Positions 8,984-17,827 are shown, counted from the stretch's first letter. The stretch: DNA of 64,000 bases from a virus (IMGVR_UViG_3300035193_000067:99408-163407); one strand, 5' to 3'. Numbers and translations: made by a program. The notes: generated from the sequence alone by a model not told the origin.

Positions 8984-9751
8984 TTAATCAGATTGTGAGG
9001 GATCTGATGTACTCACAGCAATAAAGTTGTTACTTTCTTCTAGCGTATATAATACATCTGGTTCAAGACCGTCTTCTCCTATATACCCTATTTTAACACG
9101 GGATCGTTCTACCTTACTATCCCAGTACTCAATAGAAATTTTACCTCGTTCACCTGCTGAAGCAGATCCTCCGCATCCTACCGTGGCAAATCCTTCAACA
9201 CCCACTTTAGCAGATCCTCCTGATCCTGCTGTAGCATACCCATAGTTATCAGCTACGGAAACCCCGTGATAGCCAGAAGTAGATCTACCTCCTATACCTG
9301 AAACTGAAGTTCCATAATCACCTGTACAGGAGACTCCGCACTTTCCTGATGTAGCAGATCCTCTGCAACCTGAAACAGCCATTGCAAGATCTCCTACAGA
9401 AACAGTAGCACCCACTACAGGACCTTGTGCTCCTTTTCTCATGATAAAATCTGTAGCAGATTTCTGATCCCCACAATGCTCTACATACCCTGATTGAAAC
9501 TCGACATGTGTGCTATGCTGCCGGATAGTACCATCTACACGAATTACCAACCACTTAGCTTCAGGAAACCAATCAATTACACCACCAAAACCACTGCCCC
9601 AAAAAAGACCATACAACCCACTATGATCAACTTCAGGATCCCAGTCAGCAGACTCCACATAACCCGATTCAGGCCATTGAAAACCTTTATAATCAGTAAG
9701 ATCCTCTTTACAAGTCCTCAAAACATAAACTGGATTATTTACACCACTCAT
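8984..9751 (-). CDS. VYVLRTC-module protein with octapeptide repeats (255 aa)
   Basis: Residues ~7-110 form the N-terminal module (VYVLRTCKEDL, GFQWPESGYVE, DWDPE, GLYGLFWG, WLVIRVDG, YVEHCGDQKSATDFI). I recall similar modules labelled DUF7666, but cannot check the name. Residues ~112-205 are about twelve octapeptide units of the form G-[ST]-[AVS]-[ST]-x-G-x-x, likely a beta-solenoid. The end has the family C-terminal module (ISIEYWD, GYIGEDGLEPDVLYTLEE). One of eleven related genes in the window. ATG 9751 shares one base with the upstream stop and has AGGAG before it. Function unknown. Confidence 0.8.
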   Translation of the reverse strand: MSGVNNPVYVLRTCKEDLTDYKGFQWPESGYVESADWDPEVDHSGLYGLFWGSGFGGVIDWFPEAKWLVIRVDGTIRQHSTHVEFQSGYVEHCGDQKSATDFIMRKGAQGPVVGATVSVGDLAMAVSGCRGSATSGKCGVSCTGDYGTSVSGIGGRSTSGYHGVSVADNYGYATAGSGGSAKVGVEGFATVGCGGSASAGERGKISIEYWDSKVERSRVKIGYIGEDGLEPDVLYTLEESNNFIAVSTSDPSQSD

Positions 9752-10011
9752 TACTCCTCCTCATGCAGATAATCCTCATCATACGCGTCATCAGAGTCTT
9801 CCCAGTAAGCCTGGGAAAAACTGTCCGCCTCTCGTGCCTCAACACCTGTAACTGATAGATAACCTTCTTCATCACCGTAATAACGTCCAAGCTCAATATG
9901 AGTATACCCCTTGCTCAAGGCCTTCTCCCTGACATTAATCAGGAAATCTACAACCTGTACCAGATCTCCTTCAAGCTCTTCCTCTTTAATTATCTTCAGT
10001 TCTTTCCGCAT
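9751..10011 (-). CDS. Acidic hypothetical protein, 86 aa
   Basis: I chose ATG 10011 (MRKELKIIKEEELEG), which has GCAGG about 8 bases upstream; earlier in-frame starts lie deep inside the upstream gene. The last 20 residues are almost all acidic. Not recognised. Confidence 0.6.
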   Translation of the reverse strand: MRKELKIIKEEELEGDLVQVVDFLINVREKALSKGYTHIELGRYYGDEEGYLSVTGVEAREADSFSQAYWEDSDDAYDEDYLHEEE

Positions 10012-10291
10012 AAGCATTACCTGCACATTCCAATAGTATGTTGGAAAGGATATGATCACCCTCTCTCACTTTGATCTTACTTTTATCTATGGATCTAGGT
10101 AAAATATATTTGATACCATCAACCCACACTTCCAATCCCAAATATGATAAGGCATACACTGTCGGGAATTTTATAAGGGATGCCAAAAAAGGCTCACCCT
10201 CTTTGTACTCATCAGGAAATCTCAGAACAACCCTTCCAAGAGGCTGGCCGTTCTCTCTCCTTAATATGTGATCCTGCTGAAAAGTTTTCAT
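9986..10291 (-). CDS. Hypothetical protein, 101 aa
   Basis: Mixed alpha/beta sequence without known motifs (RVVLRFPDEYKEGEPFLASL in the first third). AGGAAGTAGG stands before ATG 10291. It overlaps the downstream gene by 26 bases. Confidence 0.65.
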   Translation of the reverse strand: MKTFQQDHILRRENGQPLGRVVLRFPDEYKEGEPFLASLIKFPTVYALSYLGLEVWVDGIKYILPRSIDKSKIKVREGDHILSNILLECAGNAYAERTEDN

Positions 10292-10294
10292 ATC

Positions 10295-10519
10295 CTACTT
10301 CCTGTTCAACTCTCTTAGAAACTCTGCAAAACATCGATTAAGTTCTGCGTTATTATCTTTTTCACCCTTCAGTTCTGCCTGACTTTTGCTGTACATCCTA
10401 CGTAGAGTAGACAATTCACTGGAATAAATATCTCTTAACTTATAACAGGTATCCTTCCAGAATCTAACATCCTCAATAAGCTCGCTGACAACTCTAGTGT
10501 GTCTATATCTAATTTCCAT
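10295..10519 (-). CDS. Small coiled-coil protein, 74 aa
   Basis: Starts MEIRYRHTRVV at ATG 10519, eight bases after GGAGGTG; upstream Met codons are too close to or inside that site. The body is Arg/Lys/Glu-rich with heptads, likely coiled coil. It overlaps the upstream gene by 11 bases. Function unknown. Confidence 0.6.
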   Translation of the reverse strand: MEIRYRHTRVVSELIEDVRFWKDTCYKLRDIYSSELSTLRRMYSKSQAELKGEKDNNAELNRCFAEFLRELNRK

Positions 10520-10697
10520 TTTCATCACCTCCATCATCATACAGATCACAACCATCTACAAAAATAGAGTCAAGACTCCCACAGACATTATAACTGTAAA
10601 CCATGCAATCATAATGTTCGCTTTCCCTGTTGTCACAGATTGAATAAAATATACTCTCACCATATTCCGAGTGTTTACATTCTTTACATTTACTCAT
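10509..10697 (-). CDS. Cys-rich microprotein, 62 aa
   Basis: Seven Cys in 62 residues, starting MSKCKECKHSEYG with CxxC and later C21, C31, C39, C50: a likely zinc-binding microprotein. AAAGGA lies about 10 bases before the ATG. Followed without gap by the coiled-coil gene. Confidence 0.65.
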   Translation of the reverse strand: MSKCKECKHSEYGESIFYSICDNRESEHYDCMVYSYNVCGSLDSIFVDGCDLYDDGGDENGN

Positions 10698-10726
10698 TCA
10701 TGTGTATCCTTTGAATCAGTCATTTT

Positions 10727-11641
10727 TCATGAGTCCTTAATCTTGAATTCTGTCAAAATCTTCTTGAGGATCACCGGGAGGACATCCTTCATTGCTTCAG
10801 CAAGCCTCTTCAGAACCATCCCGAAGACTTCATCCGGCATGCTGCTGCCTGGGTACTCTGTTTTAAAGCTGTCTCTGCCTTCATCCAGGAGCGGTTTAAG
10901 TCTCTCAATAAAAGCTACTGTAGTCAGCTCCAGCGCCTTGTGAACAGCCTCTCCAGTGATTTTGGTGGTGTTTCTGAGCTTGGACAGATCCTGTTTCTGC
11001 TTAACCAGTGCTGAAACCTGTTTCTGGTATGACTCGATCTCTTCAATAGTGATCTGCTCCTGCGCTTTGATACGATCTTTCAAAGTCTTGTCGAAATACA
11101 GGAGGATCTCCTCAAGACTCTGCACCATCTGCTGAAGACCAATAAACTCTGTCAGCTTTTCATTGGCTGTCTCCACCATGTTGGTGGATGCTTCAAAGAC
11201 TGCCGGAGTGATTACAATAGCCTTGGAGGACTTTTTAAACGAAGGATCGTGTCCTCCATTCTCAATCTGATTTTTGCACTGAAGAAAGTCTCTGCAGTGC
11301 CCTGTGGTACCCTCTGATTTAAAACCTGTCAAATGCCTGTCCACATTCTCCCGGTTAAATCGGGAGATCTTCTCAGACTCCTGACGATCCTCATTAATGT
11401 CGTCAAGGCGGCTGTTTAAGTACCTGATCAGATCTGCCTTGCTGACACCGTCCTTTTCAAATTTCCTGTGAAACTCCAGCCAGGTCTCCGGATCGATAAT
11501 GAACAGTTTACAGATCTTGCAAGTTGGTACCCACTTGTCATTAGCGGAGGATTGCCTGGTTAAGGCCTTTAGAGGAGTACCTGTGGAGGGTTCCTGAGTA
11601 ATGCTGTCATTAAAAGGATCTGTATTTGTAAAGTCTTCCAT
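10727..11641 (-). CDS. Helical protein upstream of terL; possible small-terminase-like
   Basis: 304 residues. Residues ~38-100 look like a DNA-binding N-terminal domain: a CxxC pair (CKICK), then helices with VSKADLIRYLNSRL and RFNRENVDRHLTGF. Residues ~150-245 are long charged helices, probably coiled coil for oligomerisation, followed by a helical C-terminus. Small terminases typically have an N-terminal DNA-binding domain, a helical oligomerisation core and a position upstream of terL, and this gene has all three features in outline, but no signature motif proves it. No strong ribosome site; 34 bases separate it from the upstream gene. Confidence 0.6.
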   Translation of the reverse strand: MEDFTNTDPFNDSITQEPSTGTPLKALTRQSSANDKWVPTCKICKLFIIDPETWLEFHRKFEKDGVSKADLIRYLNSRLDDINEDRQESEKISRFNRENVDRHLTGFKSEGTTGHCRDFLQCKNQIENGGHDPSFKKSSKAIVITPAVFEASTNMVETANEKLTEFIGLQQMVQSLEEILLYFDKTLKDRIKAQEQITIEEIESYQKQVSALVKQKQDLSKLRNTTKITGEAVHKALELTTVAFIERLKPLLDEGRDSFKTEYPGSSMPDEVFGMVLKRLAEAMKDVLPVILKKILTEFKIKDS

Positions 11642-11675
11642 AATAGTAATTACTTTTTATGGAGGACCTGAAGAA

Positions 11676-12131
11676 TTATTTATTCTTTTGAAGCTCTTCC
11701 AGGGCGTCCTTGAGAGCTTCCTTCAGCATCTCCCGTTCTGACTCATCCCTCTTGCGGAGATCTGATTGAATGGTCTGAATGGAGGCTTTGTTGTTCTCCA
11801 CAGAGTAATCCAGTTTGTCAATAAGGCGTACCGCAGCTATTCCTGTGGTAAGGAAGAATACAAGAAGAGCTATACCAATTCCTGCCTGCCATCTGTACAG
11901 AGTCTTGACAGATCTTTCATTTTCTATAGAGGTTTCCTTCAAATCATTAATTCTATCTGAAGCAGTACATACATGTTCTACAGGTATTGATGTAGAGATG
12001 TCACTCAATCTGTCTGAAAGGTGATTCAGTTCTCTTTTAACACTTTCTCTATAATCACTGCATGAATCTCTTTGAGCGTTTAAATCGTCCTGCAGGACTT
12101 CCAGGGTTGTTGGCATTTTCTTACGGACCAT
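11676..12131 (-). CDS. Membrane-anchored coiled-coil protein, 151 aa
   Basis: Residues 1-78 are charged and helical, residues ~82-104 (WQAGIGIALLVFFLTTGIAA...) are one transmembrane segment, and the rest is a second charged helix, so the protein probably spans the membrane once with coiled-coil ends. First gene of the minus-strand block next to the divergent region. An ATG 15 bases downstream is an alternative start. Confidence 0.65.
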   Translation of the reverse strand: MVRKKMPTTLEVLQDDLNAQRDSCSDYRESVKRELNHLSDRLSDISTSIPVEHVCTASDRINDLKETSIENERSVKTLYRWQAGIGIALLVFFLTTGIAAVRLIDKLDYSVENNKASIQTIQSDLRKRDESEREMLKEALKDALEELQKNK

Positions 12132-13041
12132 GATGTGAGGACATTCCTTTGCATTGAATCAGATCTTCCAAGTTTCATTATATTACAGATTTAATAGAAT
12201 TTATTAAATACACTATCTATTCAGCTATATAAAAAATATTTTAATAAAAGTAGAATCTAAAATAATAGGATAAAGCCGGAGCTCGCTTGCGAGCGGATGG
12301 CTGCCTAAAACGATGGTAAAAAAGGTAAAACCACTTTTTACATAGATCCCCTTTAGAATTAAACGTTTTTAACAGTGTCTGTCGTTCTTACCGTTTATTT
12401 TCTATCCGCCATCCGCTTCGCTACGGCGTCATCCTTTTATTTTTACGGATCTATTTTTTCTATCATTTTCTATTTACTGATCTGTTTGAAATCTGTTTAA
12501 GTCGTAAATCTGTTTGAGGTTTTTCAATGAGTTTTACGTTGAAAAGTTGTTGTCGGTTTCAAAAGGAATGTGTTTAAGTACTTTTTTCGCAAAACCTCAT
12601 CCTTTTTTCAGACAGAAGATTGGGACTCACTAATGATTCTGTAAAGTACTGTAGATATTGGGTAAAGTATAAAATGTGCTAATTTCGCTTCGCTGAAAGA
12701 TGCATTAACGTACATTCCTGAAAATGTAATAGTATTCATCAAACACTCAGAATATCTATATTTATAAAAATAATCTTTTTTAAACTTTTTTAATATCGCC
12801 TAATCTCTGTTAAGAATTACTGTATTATTACAGTACAATTTTACCGAATTTTAATAATTATAAACTTTTTTAGTATTACTAGAAAAAGGTGAGCAGATCA
12901 TAAAATCATTAGTGAGTCAAGCAAAAAATGAATAAAATGGTAGTTTTATTTTGATAAATTTTCTTGCTAAAAATAGGTGGGTGCTTTATGTTATGAATGA
13001 ATCCACTTTGGTAGTGGTTTGTTAATTTAACGGAGGTAGAT
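12132..13041. other. Divergent gene-free region with inverted repeats
   Basis: About 910 AT-rich bases between the minus-strand and plus-strand blocks. No gene-like frame is supported. It holds a GC-rich dyad GCTCGC-TT-GCGAGC at 12281-12294 and a 10-bp perfect inverted repeat AGCGGATGGC / GCCATCCGCT at 12292-12301 and 12408-12417. Promoters for both blocks are expected here; a plausible plus-strand one is at 12964-12992. Confidence 0.7.
12964..12992 (+). promoter_or_regulatory. Candidate sigma70 promoter of the plus-strand block
   Basis: TTGCTA, a 17-base spacer, then TATGTT, followed by about 50 bases of leader and CGGAGG before the ATG at 13042. Confidence 0.5.
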
Positions 13042-13239
13042 ATGCGTAAATTAAAAGCTGATAAGATTTTGGACCAGATTAAAGAACTCAATAAGGAGCT
13101 TGAAGCTCATCAATCAAAATGTAAGCATACAAAAGTGATTGAGGTAACAGATGATTATGGTACGACTACAACGTGTGGAATATGCAAGCTTTCCAGATTT
13201 ACACCACGATGTACTTACTGGTATGATGCGGATCAATAA
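13042..13239 (+). CDS. Small zinc-ribbon-like protein, 65 aa
   Basis: N-terminal helix (LDQIKELNKELEAHQ), then Cys and His residues (SKCKHTK, CGIC, RCTYW) that could bind zinc. ACGGAGG stands before ATG 13042. First gene of the plus-strand block; function unknown. Confidence 0.65.
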   Translation: MRKLKADKILDQIKELNKELEAHQSKCKHTKVIEVTDDYGTTTTCGICKLSRFTPRCTYWYDADQ

Positions 13240-13376
13240 GTATGCTGATTAATTAGTGTAATCTATCTTAAGTAGATTATTGATACTACAATATTTTAAG
13301 AGGCTTTATAAACGCTACCAAGCCTAGTATATAATACGTAAAGGTGTACTGTCAACTGTTTTACGTAGGAGAGGTA

Positions 13377-13721
13377 ATGACAACTTTATACATAAAAAAT
13401 CTGACAAATAAAAATATTTCTATCGATGGAGGTGGTGAATCTCCTTTAAGGTTGTATATAACCCCTGCAGTAGGCAGAAATTATGCAACAATAGATGATT
13501 CTAATCTTGTAGGAGATACTGTTGCATGTAATTTTATTGCATCTTTAATTTCTGAAAGTAAGGTTTTAGTATCGGTTGGATCTATAACCGGAACATCTGT
13601 ATCTGCTGCATCTATTCTTAAATATGCGTCGGGTACTCAATGGAGTGCGCCTGAAGGTAATGGTGCTATCAATAAGCTAAAGAGCGCTGCGGTGAGAAGG
13701 GTTGATGTTGTTTGGGGATAG
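13377..13721 (+). CDS. Virion-type N-terminal module, possibly frameshifted from the SGNH gene
   Basis: 114 residues from ATG 13377, which has TAGGAGAGG before it. The sequence (MTTLYIKNLTNKNISIDG...) is a paralogue of the N-terminal ~90 residues of the 14956-15690 gene, including YASGTQW. The last residues, VRRVDVVWG, read like the first beta-strand of the SGNH hydrolase whose frame opens at once in +1. Either two genes overlap here or a single fibre-type protein has been split. The module probably anchors the proteins in the particle; that is inference. Confidence 0.7.
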   Translation: MTTLYIKNLTNKNISIDGGGESPLRLYITPAVGRNYATIDDSNLVGDTVACNFIASLISESKVLVSVGSITGTSVSAASILKYASGTQWSAPEGNGAINKLKSAAVRRVDVVWG

Positions 13722-14820
13722 CAACCAACATTATGATGATAAAGGGTTTGACTGGGCTATTAATAACTACTTGTCTAATACATACGGAAATTATGCCAGC
13801 CCAGTTTTTTGTAATGAAGTTTATCCTTTTCAGGCTACTGATTCTTTTCTTGGTCTACTGGATGTGCCTGATACTATAAATACGAACCATGCTGACTATT
13901 TTATTAACGACGGGAAGGGTACTTTTACTTCAACAACAAGCGTCAGACACGGTATTAGAGCTTATCAGGGTGGGAATTTTAATTTGTCATCAGCTAAGCT
14001 TAGGTACTGGTATGGCTGGGCTGGGTTTGACAGTGGTTCCGGAAATTTTACCCCAAAATTTAGAAATGCTACAGCATCTTCAACTATTCAACTATTTGAT
14101 GTGGTACCTACTAATAAAGGAGTTTTTGATCGGCAAGTTGGTTACTTTGATGTAGATGGAAGTGGTAAAGATTATGATTTCGGCTTTTATGCTACAAATG
14201 GTACTCTTAATGCTCCAGCCACACTTTTGTTTCACAGAGTTGAAGACAGAGAGAAAATATCAGGCATCAGTTGTCATTCATTATATGGGGTAAGCGGTGC
14301 TTCCTTATATGATGCAGCTGTACAGATGAATACATGGACTCTTGGACAACTTACAGGATATTTCTCTGAAGTTAGAAGGTTACAACAAGCACAGGGCCAA
14401 GTTCCTATTATAGTAATTTATATAAATTTTGGAATTAATGATCGATCTGAGTTATCAAGGAGTATAGGAATTTACAGAGAAATTAGCTCTACTCCTGAAG
14501 GTTATCTTGATAATTTGTTGAATATTACCGACAGAATAAAATCAGTATGGGATTATAACGGCTGGGATCAATCAGAACTTTCATTTTTGATAGTACCTTC
14601 ACATGTAATAGCCAGCCCTGATGATTCTACACTAGTATCTTACAGAGAGATAGCTAAGCAGGTAGAAAGAAATAGAGACGATTTTACTGTAATTGATTTA
14701 GCCAAGGATCTTACGTATCAGGATTTTGTTAATAATGATTGGTACTCTACTACAGTTAATCATCTATCTACGGCAGGTTATACTGCTGTAACTGAAAAAA
14801 TATTTGAGGGTATTAGTTAG
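13705..14820 (+). CDS. SGNH/GDSL-type hydrolase
   Basis: 371 residues from ATG 13705. Block I is at the very start (MLFGDSN, Ser6 as nucleophile), block III is IYINFGINDRSE, and the C-terminal VNHLSTAGY supplies the block V His. Phage SGNH enzymes usually de-esterify host surface polysaccharides. Starting directly at block I is abnormal because the first beta-strand is missing; it is found, in another frame, at the end of the overlapping upstream gene. AAGG lies 5 bases before the ATG, so separate translation is still possible. Confidence 0.75.
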   Translation: MLFGDSNQHYDDKGFDWAINNYLSNTYGNYASPVFCNEVYPFQATDSFLGLLDVPDTINTNHADYFINDGKGTFTSTTSVRHGIRAYQGGNFNLSSAKLRYWYGWAGFDSGSGNFTPKFRNATASSTIQLFDVVPTNKGVFDRQVGYFDVDGSGKDYDFGFYATNGTLNAPATLLFHRVEDREKISGISCHSLYGVSGASLYDAAVQMNTWTLGQLTGYFSEVRRLQQAQGQVPIIVIYINFGINDRSELSRSIGIYREISSTPEGYLDNLLNITDRIKSVWDYNGWDQSELSFLIVPSHVIASPDDSTLVSYREIAKQVERNRDDFTVIDLAKDLTYQDFVNNDWYSTTVNHLSTAGYTAVTEKIFEGIS

Positions 14821-14955
14821 CATCACGCAATAGTACTCTTTTACTCTATCAATTATACCTACCAACCCCCCCTCCTCTTAACAAAATCTACAGATAGTAT
14901 GATATGATTTGTATAGTATACTACCATAATTTTAATCACAGGAGTAAAGAAAAAA

Positions 14956-15690
14956 ATGGCAACGTTGTACGTAAAAAATTTAACAAGCAATAACATTTCT
15001 ATTGATGGAGAAGGTGAAACGCCTGTACGACTGTACATTTCTCCTTCAGTAGGAGCTAATTATGCAACAGTAAGTGATACTGTTCTTTTGGGAGATACCA
15101 CTGCTTGTACAGCTCTCTCGAACCTGATCACCAACAGCAAGGTATCTGTCACTATTGGATCACTGAGTGGTACTTCAGTTACTGCCGCAGGGATGCTGAA
15201 ATACGCTTCCGGTACTCAGTGGGATACTAATGCAAGTGGAGCCCTGGAAGTAACTGATGCATCTGACAATTCCAACTACATACAAACCCGTCAAGATCTT
15301 CGTATGCAGCGATTGGCTGTTACAGGTCTTGCTGTAGATACGCTGAACGACGAAGTATCTGCTGCCCTGGGCGGAGCTGCTACAGACCTTTTCGTTCCTC
15401 AGAAGCTTATTGTACATTTGGAAGACGTTGGCGCAGGTGCTGCTGCAACTGGTGACTTCGAGATTACTGTAGGAACTGCTACAGGTGGTACTCAGCTGCT
15501 TACAGCAACTGCATGCACAAACTGCAAAGATCTGAATGATTGTTTCACTATCGCTTTCGCAGGTCTTCAGGATGCTATTACAGCGGATTCCACGATCTTC
15601 GTAAAATGTACCACAGCAGACACTTCAGCAGGTGCTGGTCATCTGGCAGACACATACCTCATCGGTGAGCTTATTGTAGCTGGCGCATAA
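14956..15690 (+). CDS. Probable virion protein with the shared N-terminal module (244 aa)
   Basis: Residues 1-92 match the module of 13377-13721 (LYVKNLTSNNISIDG..., YASGTQW). The C-terminal 150 residues are Ala/Thr/Gly-rich and beta-like (ITVGTATGGTQLL, STIFVKCTTAD). AGGAG lies 10 bases before the ATG. The C-terminal part is more regular in codon use (GCA, GGT, CTG) than neighbouring genes, as expected for an abundant structural protein, but the exact role (decoration, fibre, tail) is not determined. Confidence 0.65.
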   Translation: MATLYVKNLTSNNISIDGEGETPVRLYISPSVGANYATVSDTVLLGDTTACTALSNLITNSKVSVTIGSLSGTSVTAAGMLKYASGTQWDTNASGALEVTDASDNSNYIQTRQDLRMQRLAVTGLAVDTLNDEVSAALGGAATDLFVPQKLIVHLEDVGAGAAATGDFEITVGTATGGTQLLTATACTNCKDLNDCFTIAFAGLQDAITADSTIFVKCTTADTSAGAGHLADTYLIGELIVAGA

Positions 15691-15729
15691 TCCTCCTTTC
15701 ATTTTTTAATCCAAAAATAAAATATTTGT

Positions 15730-15814
15730 TGACACAGGCAATATCTCTGGTTAATCTGTTATAGAAACTCAGTGATGGTCACTGATGATTAACACCTGGA
15801 GGCACCAGGTCCTG
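15730..15814 (+). promoter_or_regulatory. Promoter with structured leader
   Basis: TTGACA at 15730-15735 with a 17-base spacer to TAATCT. The leader has a CAGT...ACTG hairpin near 15771-15784, then ACCTGG-AGGC-ACCAGGT (15794-15810), a stem whose loop contains most of the GGAGG that would serve the next gene. That layout could gate translation. Confidence 0.5.
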
Positions 15815-16201
15815 ATGAGGATCTGTCGGAGATCTGTTGATACAGGAGCTGCTACTGCAGTATGCCGCTGTAAAAAAATGAAACTGATAATATTCCATCA
15901 AAATTCTGACGGTCTCGTGCATTTTATGCAGAGATCACAAAAACACATCAAATGTGGCCAGGCAACTGAGTACTACTATTCAGGAAGAAACGTAGTTACT
16001 ATTATTAATGAAGATCTGTATTTCTACATTCTTGCAGATAATTTTACAGACTTTATTCAATCTCTGCAGATTAATCCGGAGGATTTTGAAGTGGTCTTCG
16101 GAGACTCTGATGATCTCCGCAGGAAGATTATGGGAAGTAAAACACCGTTTATCAAAGATGAGATCATTACAGCCCAAATTGTGTTTGATGAGAGGTTTTA
16201 G
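15815..16201 (+). CDS. Hypothetical protein, 107-128 aa, start uncertain
   Basis: ATG 15815 has GGAGG 12 bases upstream; ATG 15878 (MKLIIFHQNSDGL) lacks a ribosome site but begins a more natural-looking protein. The body is mixed alpha/beta and ends AQIVFDERF. Not recognised. It lies directly behind the structured leader. Confidence 0.6.
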   Translation: MRICRRSVDTGAATAVCRCKKMKLIIFHQNSDGLVHFMQRSQKHIKCGQATEYYYSGRNVVTIINEDLYFYILADNFTDFIQSLQINPEDFEVVFGDSDDLRRKIMGSKTPFIKDEIITAQIVFDERF

Positions 16202-16205
16202 GGTT

Positions 16206-16616
16206 ATGTTATCAGTGAATCAATTATTAGGTGTAATCAGAGGCACCCAAACCACAAAACCAGATCCAGAGGATTCTGAAAGCCTTTTTATTCCAGCCAT
16301 ATATGTTGAGCGGATTGACCCTGAAACGGGAGAGCCTACATACCATAGGGAACCGGAGGATCTTCCAATGGATGAAGATCTCTATTTAACTCTATCAGTC
16401 GAGCAGAAATCAAAATACATAGCAGCCAAGACAGTTCTGTTTAAATTTCTGGACATTGATGAAGTTGATGTGCGGGAAGTCATGCATATGGTGGGAGAGG
16501 TCGATTCAGAAGTGGAGAAGGCAGCTATCATAGAAATACTGAACTACGCTCAATACATAGAAACACAGGGAGAGCTTCCTACCGGAGTCTTCTCAAACCT
16601 GTCAATCTTTAAATAA
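16206..16616 (+). CDS. Hypothetical protein, 136 aa
   Basis: ATG 16206 (MLSVNQLLGVIRG) follows the previous stop by four bases with AGGG before it. Pro/Glu-rich middle (RIDPETGEPTYHREPEDLP) and a helical C-terminus. Not recognised; its place between virion-type genes and a coiled-coil gene suggests assembly, as inference only. Confidence 0.65.
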   Translation: MLSVNQLLGVIRGTQTTKPDPEDSESLFIPAIYVERIDPETGEPTYHREPEDLPMDEDLYLTLSVEQKSKYIAAKTVLFKFLDIDEVDVREVMHMVGEVDSEVEKAAIIEILNYAQYIETQGELPTGVFSNLSIFK

Positions 16617-16627
16617 AGGAGAGTGCC

Positions 16628-16999
16628 ATGACTGAGAAAAACGATAATTACGTAAAACTGCTTGAGATTCGATTAAAAACTGCCGAAGATCTGATTGAGA
16701 AAATCAGAGAAATATGTAAAGTTCCTCCAGGAAAAAGTATCCTTGATTACCTGAAACCTGCGGCAGCTCCTGCGGATAAGCCTGTAGCAAGAGATGTTAG
16801 AGCGGGAAAAGCTATTGACAGAATTGAAAGAGAAAATCTCAAGCGTATACTGAGTCAGCACGGGGTTAGTGTAAATGAAAAAGACTCATCAAAACGTTTA
16901 CTGAGAATGGCGTTAGCTTCGGTTGATTTCAGTCAACTTGATAAAATTGATATAACTTTTCTTGAAAGAGTAGCATCAAGTCTCCAGGATCTCAAATAG
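16628..16999 (+). CDS. Hypothetical helical protein, 123 aa
   Basis: Helix, then a Pro/Ala linker (YLKPAAAPADKPVAR), then a helical C-terminal domain. AAAGGAGAG lies before the ATG. Its 3' end overlaps a convergent HNH gene by 24 bases. Confidence 0.65.
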   Translation: MTEKNDNYVKLLEIRLKTAEDLIEKIREICKVPPGKSILDYLKPAAAPADKPVARDVRAGKAIDRIERENLKRILSQHGVSVNEKDSSKRLLRMALASVDFSQLDKIDITFLERVASSLQDLK

Positions 17000-17239
17000 A
17001 TCATGAGAGAAACGGGGATCATGATGAACTTTTGCATGACAGTTCTTGCACAGACATGCACATTTGTCCAACTCTGCAAAGAATTCTTCAGAAGCAGAAG
17101 AATAGCTGCTTATGTTTTGAACCTTCAGAGGTGGGTTTATGTGATGAAAGTCCAGAGATGCCAAACACTCAACAGGCCCGCAAAAGAGACATCCTCCTCC
17201 CAGGTAATCAACAGCAATCTTTTTAAGATCTGCATGCAT
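16976..17239 (-). CDS. HNH endonuclease, small, opposite to its neighbours
   Basis: 87 residues. Cys17/Cys20 (CLFC), LDFHHINP (His32, His33, Asn35) and CKNCHAKVHH (Cys64, Cys67, His68, His72) make a complete zinc-stabilised HNH motif, which cuts DNA. It is the only minus-strand gene in the 13-36 kb block, as expected for a mobile homing-type enzyme. A TGATATAAT extended -10 ends only 6 bases before the ATG, so the message may be leaderless; no ribosome site is visible. Confidence 0.8.
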   Translation of the reverse strand: MHADLKKIAVDYLGGGCLFCGPVECLASLDFHHINPPLKVQNISSYSSASEEFFAELDKCACLCKNCHAKVHHDPRFSHDLFEILET

Positions 17240-17288
17240 GGATTGATTATATCACAAGTCCTATGCAATTAACTAAAGGTAATATTTT

Positions 17289-17606
17289 ATGACAACTGTA
17301 ATTAAGGATTGGTACTTCCCTGAAGAATCGAAAGAAATTGAAAACTTTGATCTGCACACTCCTGCCGGAGGAATTGTCAGCAAGACATTTTACGAGACAG
17401 ATAAAAACGTAATCACAATTCTTCCTAAATATGATATTGATTATGAATGCTTTGGAGAGTTTCTCCCGTTTCTGTTGGATTATGATCTGTTGGCTTCAGA
17501 TCCTTCTTTAAAGGAAATTAAGAATCACGTCAAAGGGTTAATCAAACGATTGGAGGCTTCAGGTGAGATACTAAAGTACCGTAAACAGAACAGGGATCAG
17601 GCATGA
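17289..17606 (+). CDS. Hypothetical protein, 105 aa
   Basis: AAAGG stands 9 bases before the ATG. Acidic, alpha/beta, ending in a basic tail; its stop overlaps the next ATG (ATGA). Not recognised. Confidence 0.65.
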   Translation: MTTVIKDWYFPEESKEIENFDLHTPAGGIVSKTFYETDKNVITILPKYDIDYECFGEFLPFLLDYDLLASDPSLKEIKNHVKGLIKRLEASGEILKYRKQNRDQA

Positions 17607-17827
17607 GTAAAAAGAAGTTGAAACCTGGGAAGTTTATTTCAAAGGCTGGTGATTTTAGTTCACACGAAAAATACATAATCAATAAAATTCTTTCAGGAGA
17701 TTCCATGGATACTGAAGAGATTTATGGTATTTTGAGTCGAAAATATCCACCGAACAAACTTATGGGTGCTTTGGAGTCCTTAATGAGTAAAATCGAAAAA
17801 ATTCGAATGGAAAGTGAGTCTGAATAA
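17603..17827 (+). CDS. Small basic protein, 74 aa
   Basis: Lys-rich N-terminus, then a helical segment resembling a small winged-helix (YIINKILSGDSMDTEEIYGI...), too short to name. Overlaps both neighbours (ATGA at the start, one base at the end), so likely coupled. Confidence 0.6.
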   Translation: MSKKKLKPGKFISKAGDFSSHEKYIINKILSGDSMDTEEIYGILSRKYPPNKLMGALESLMSKIEKIRMESESE

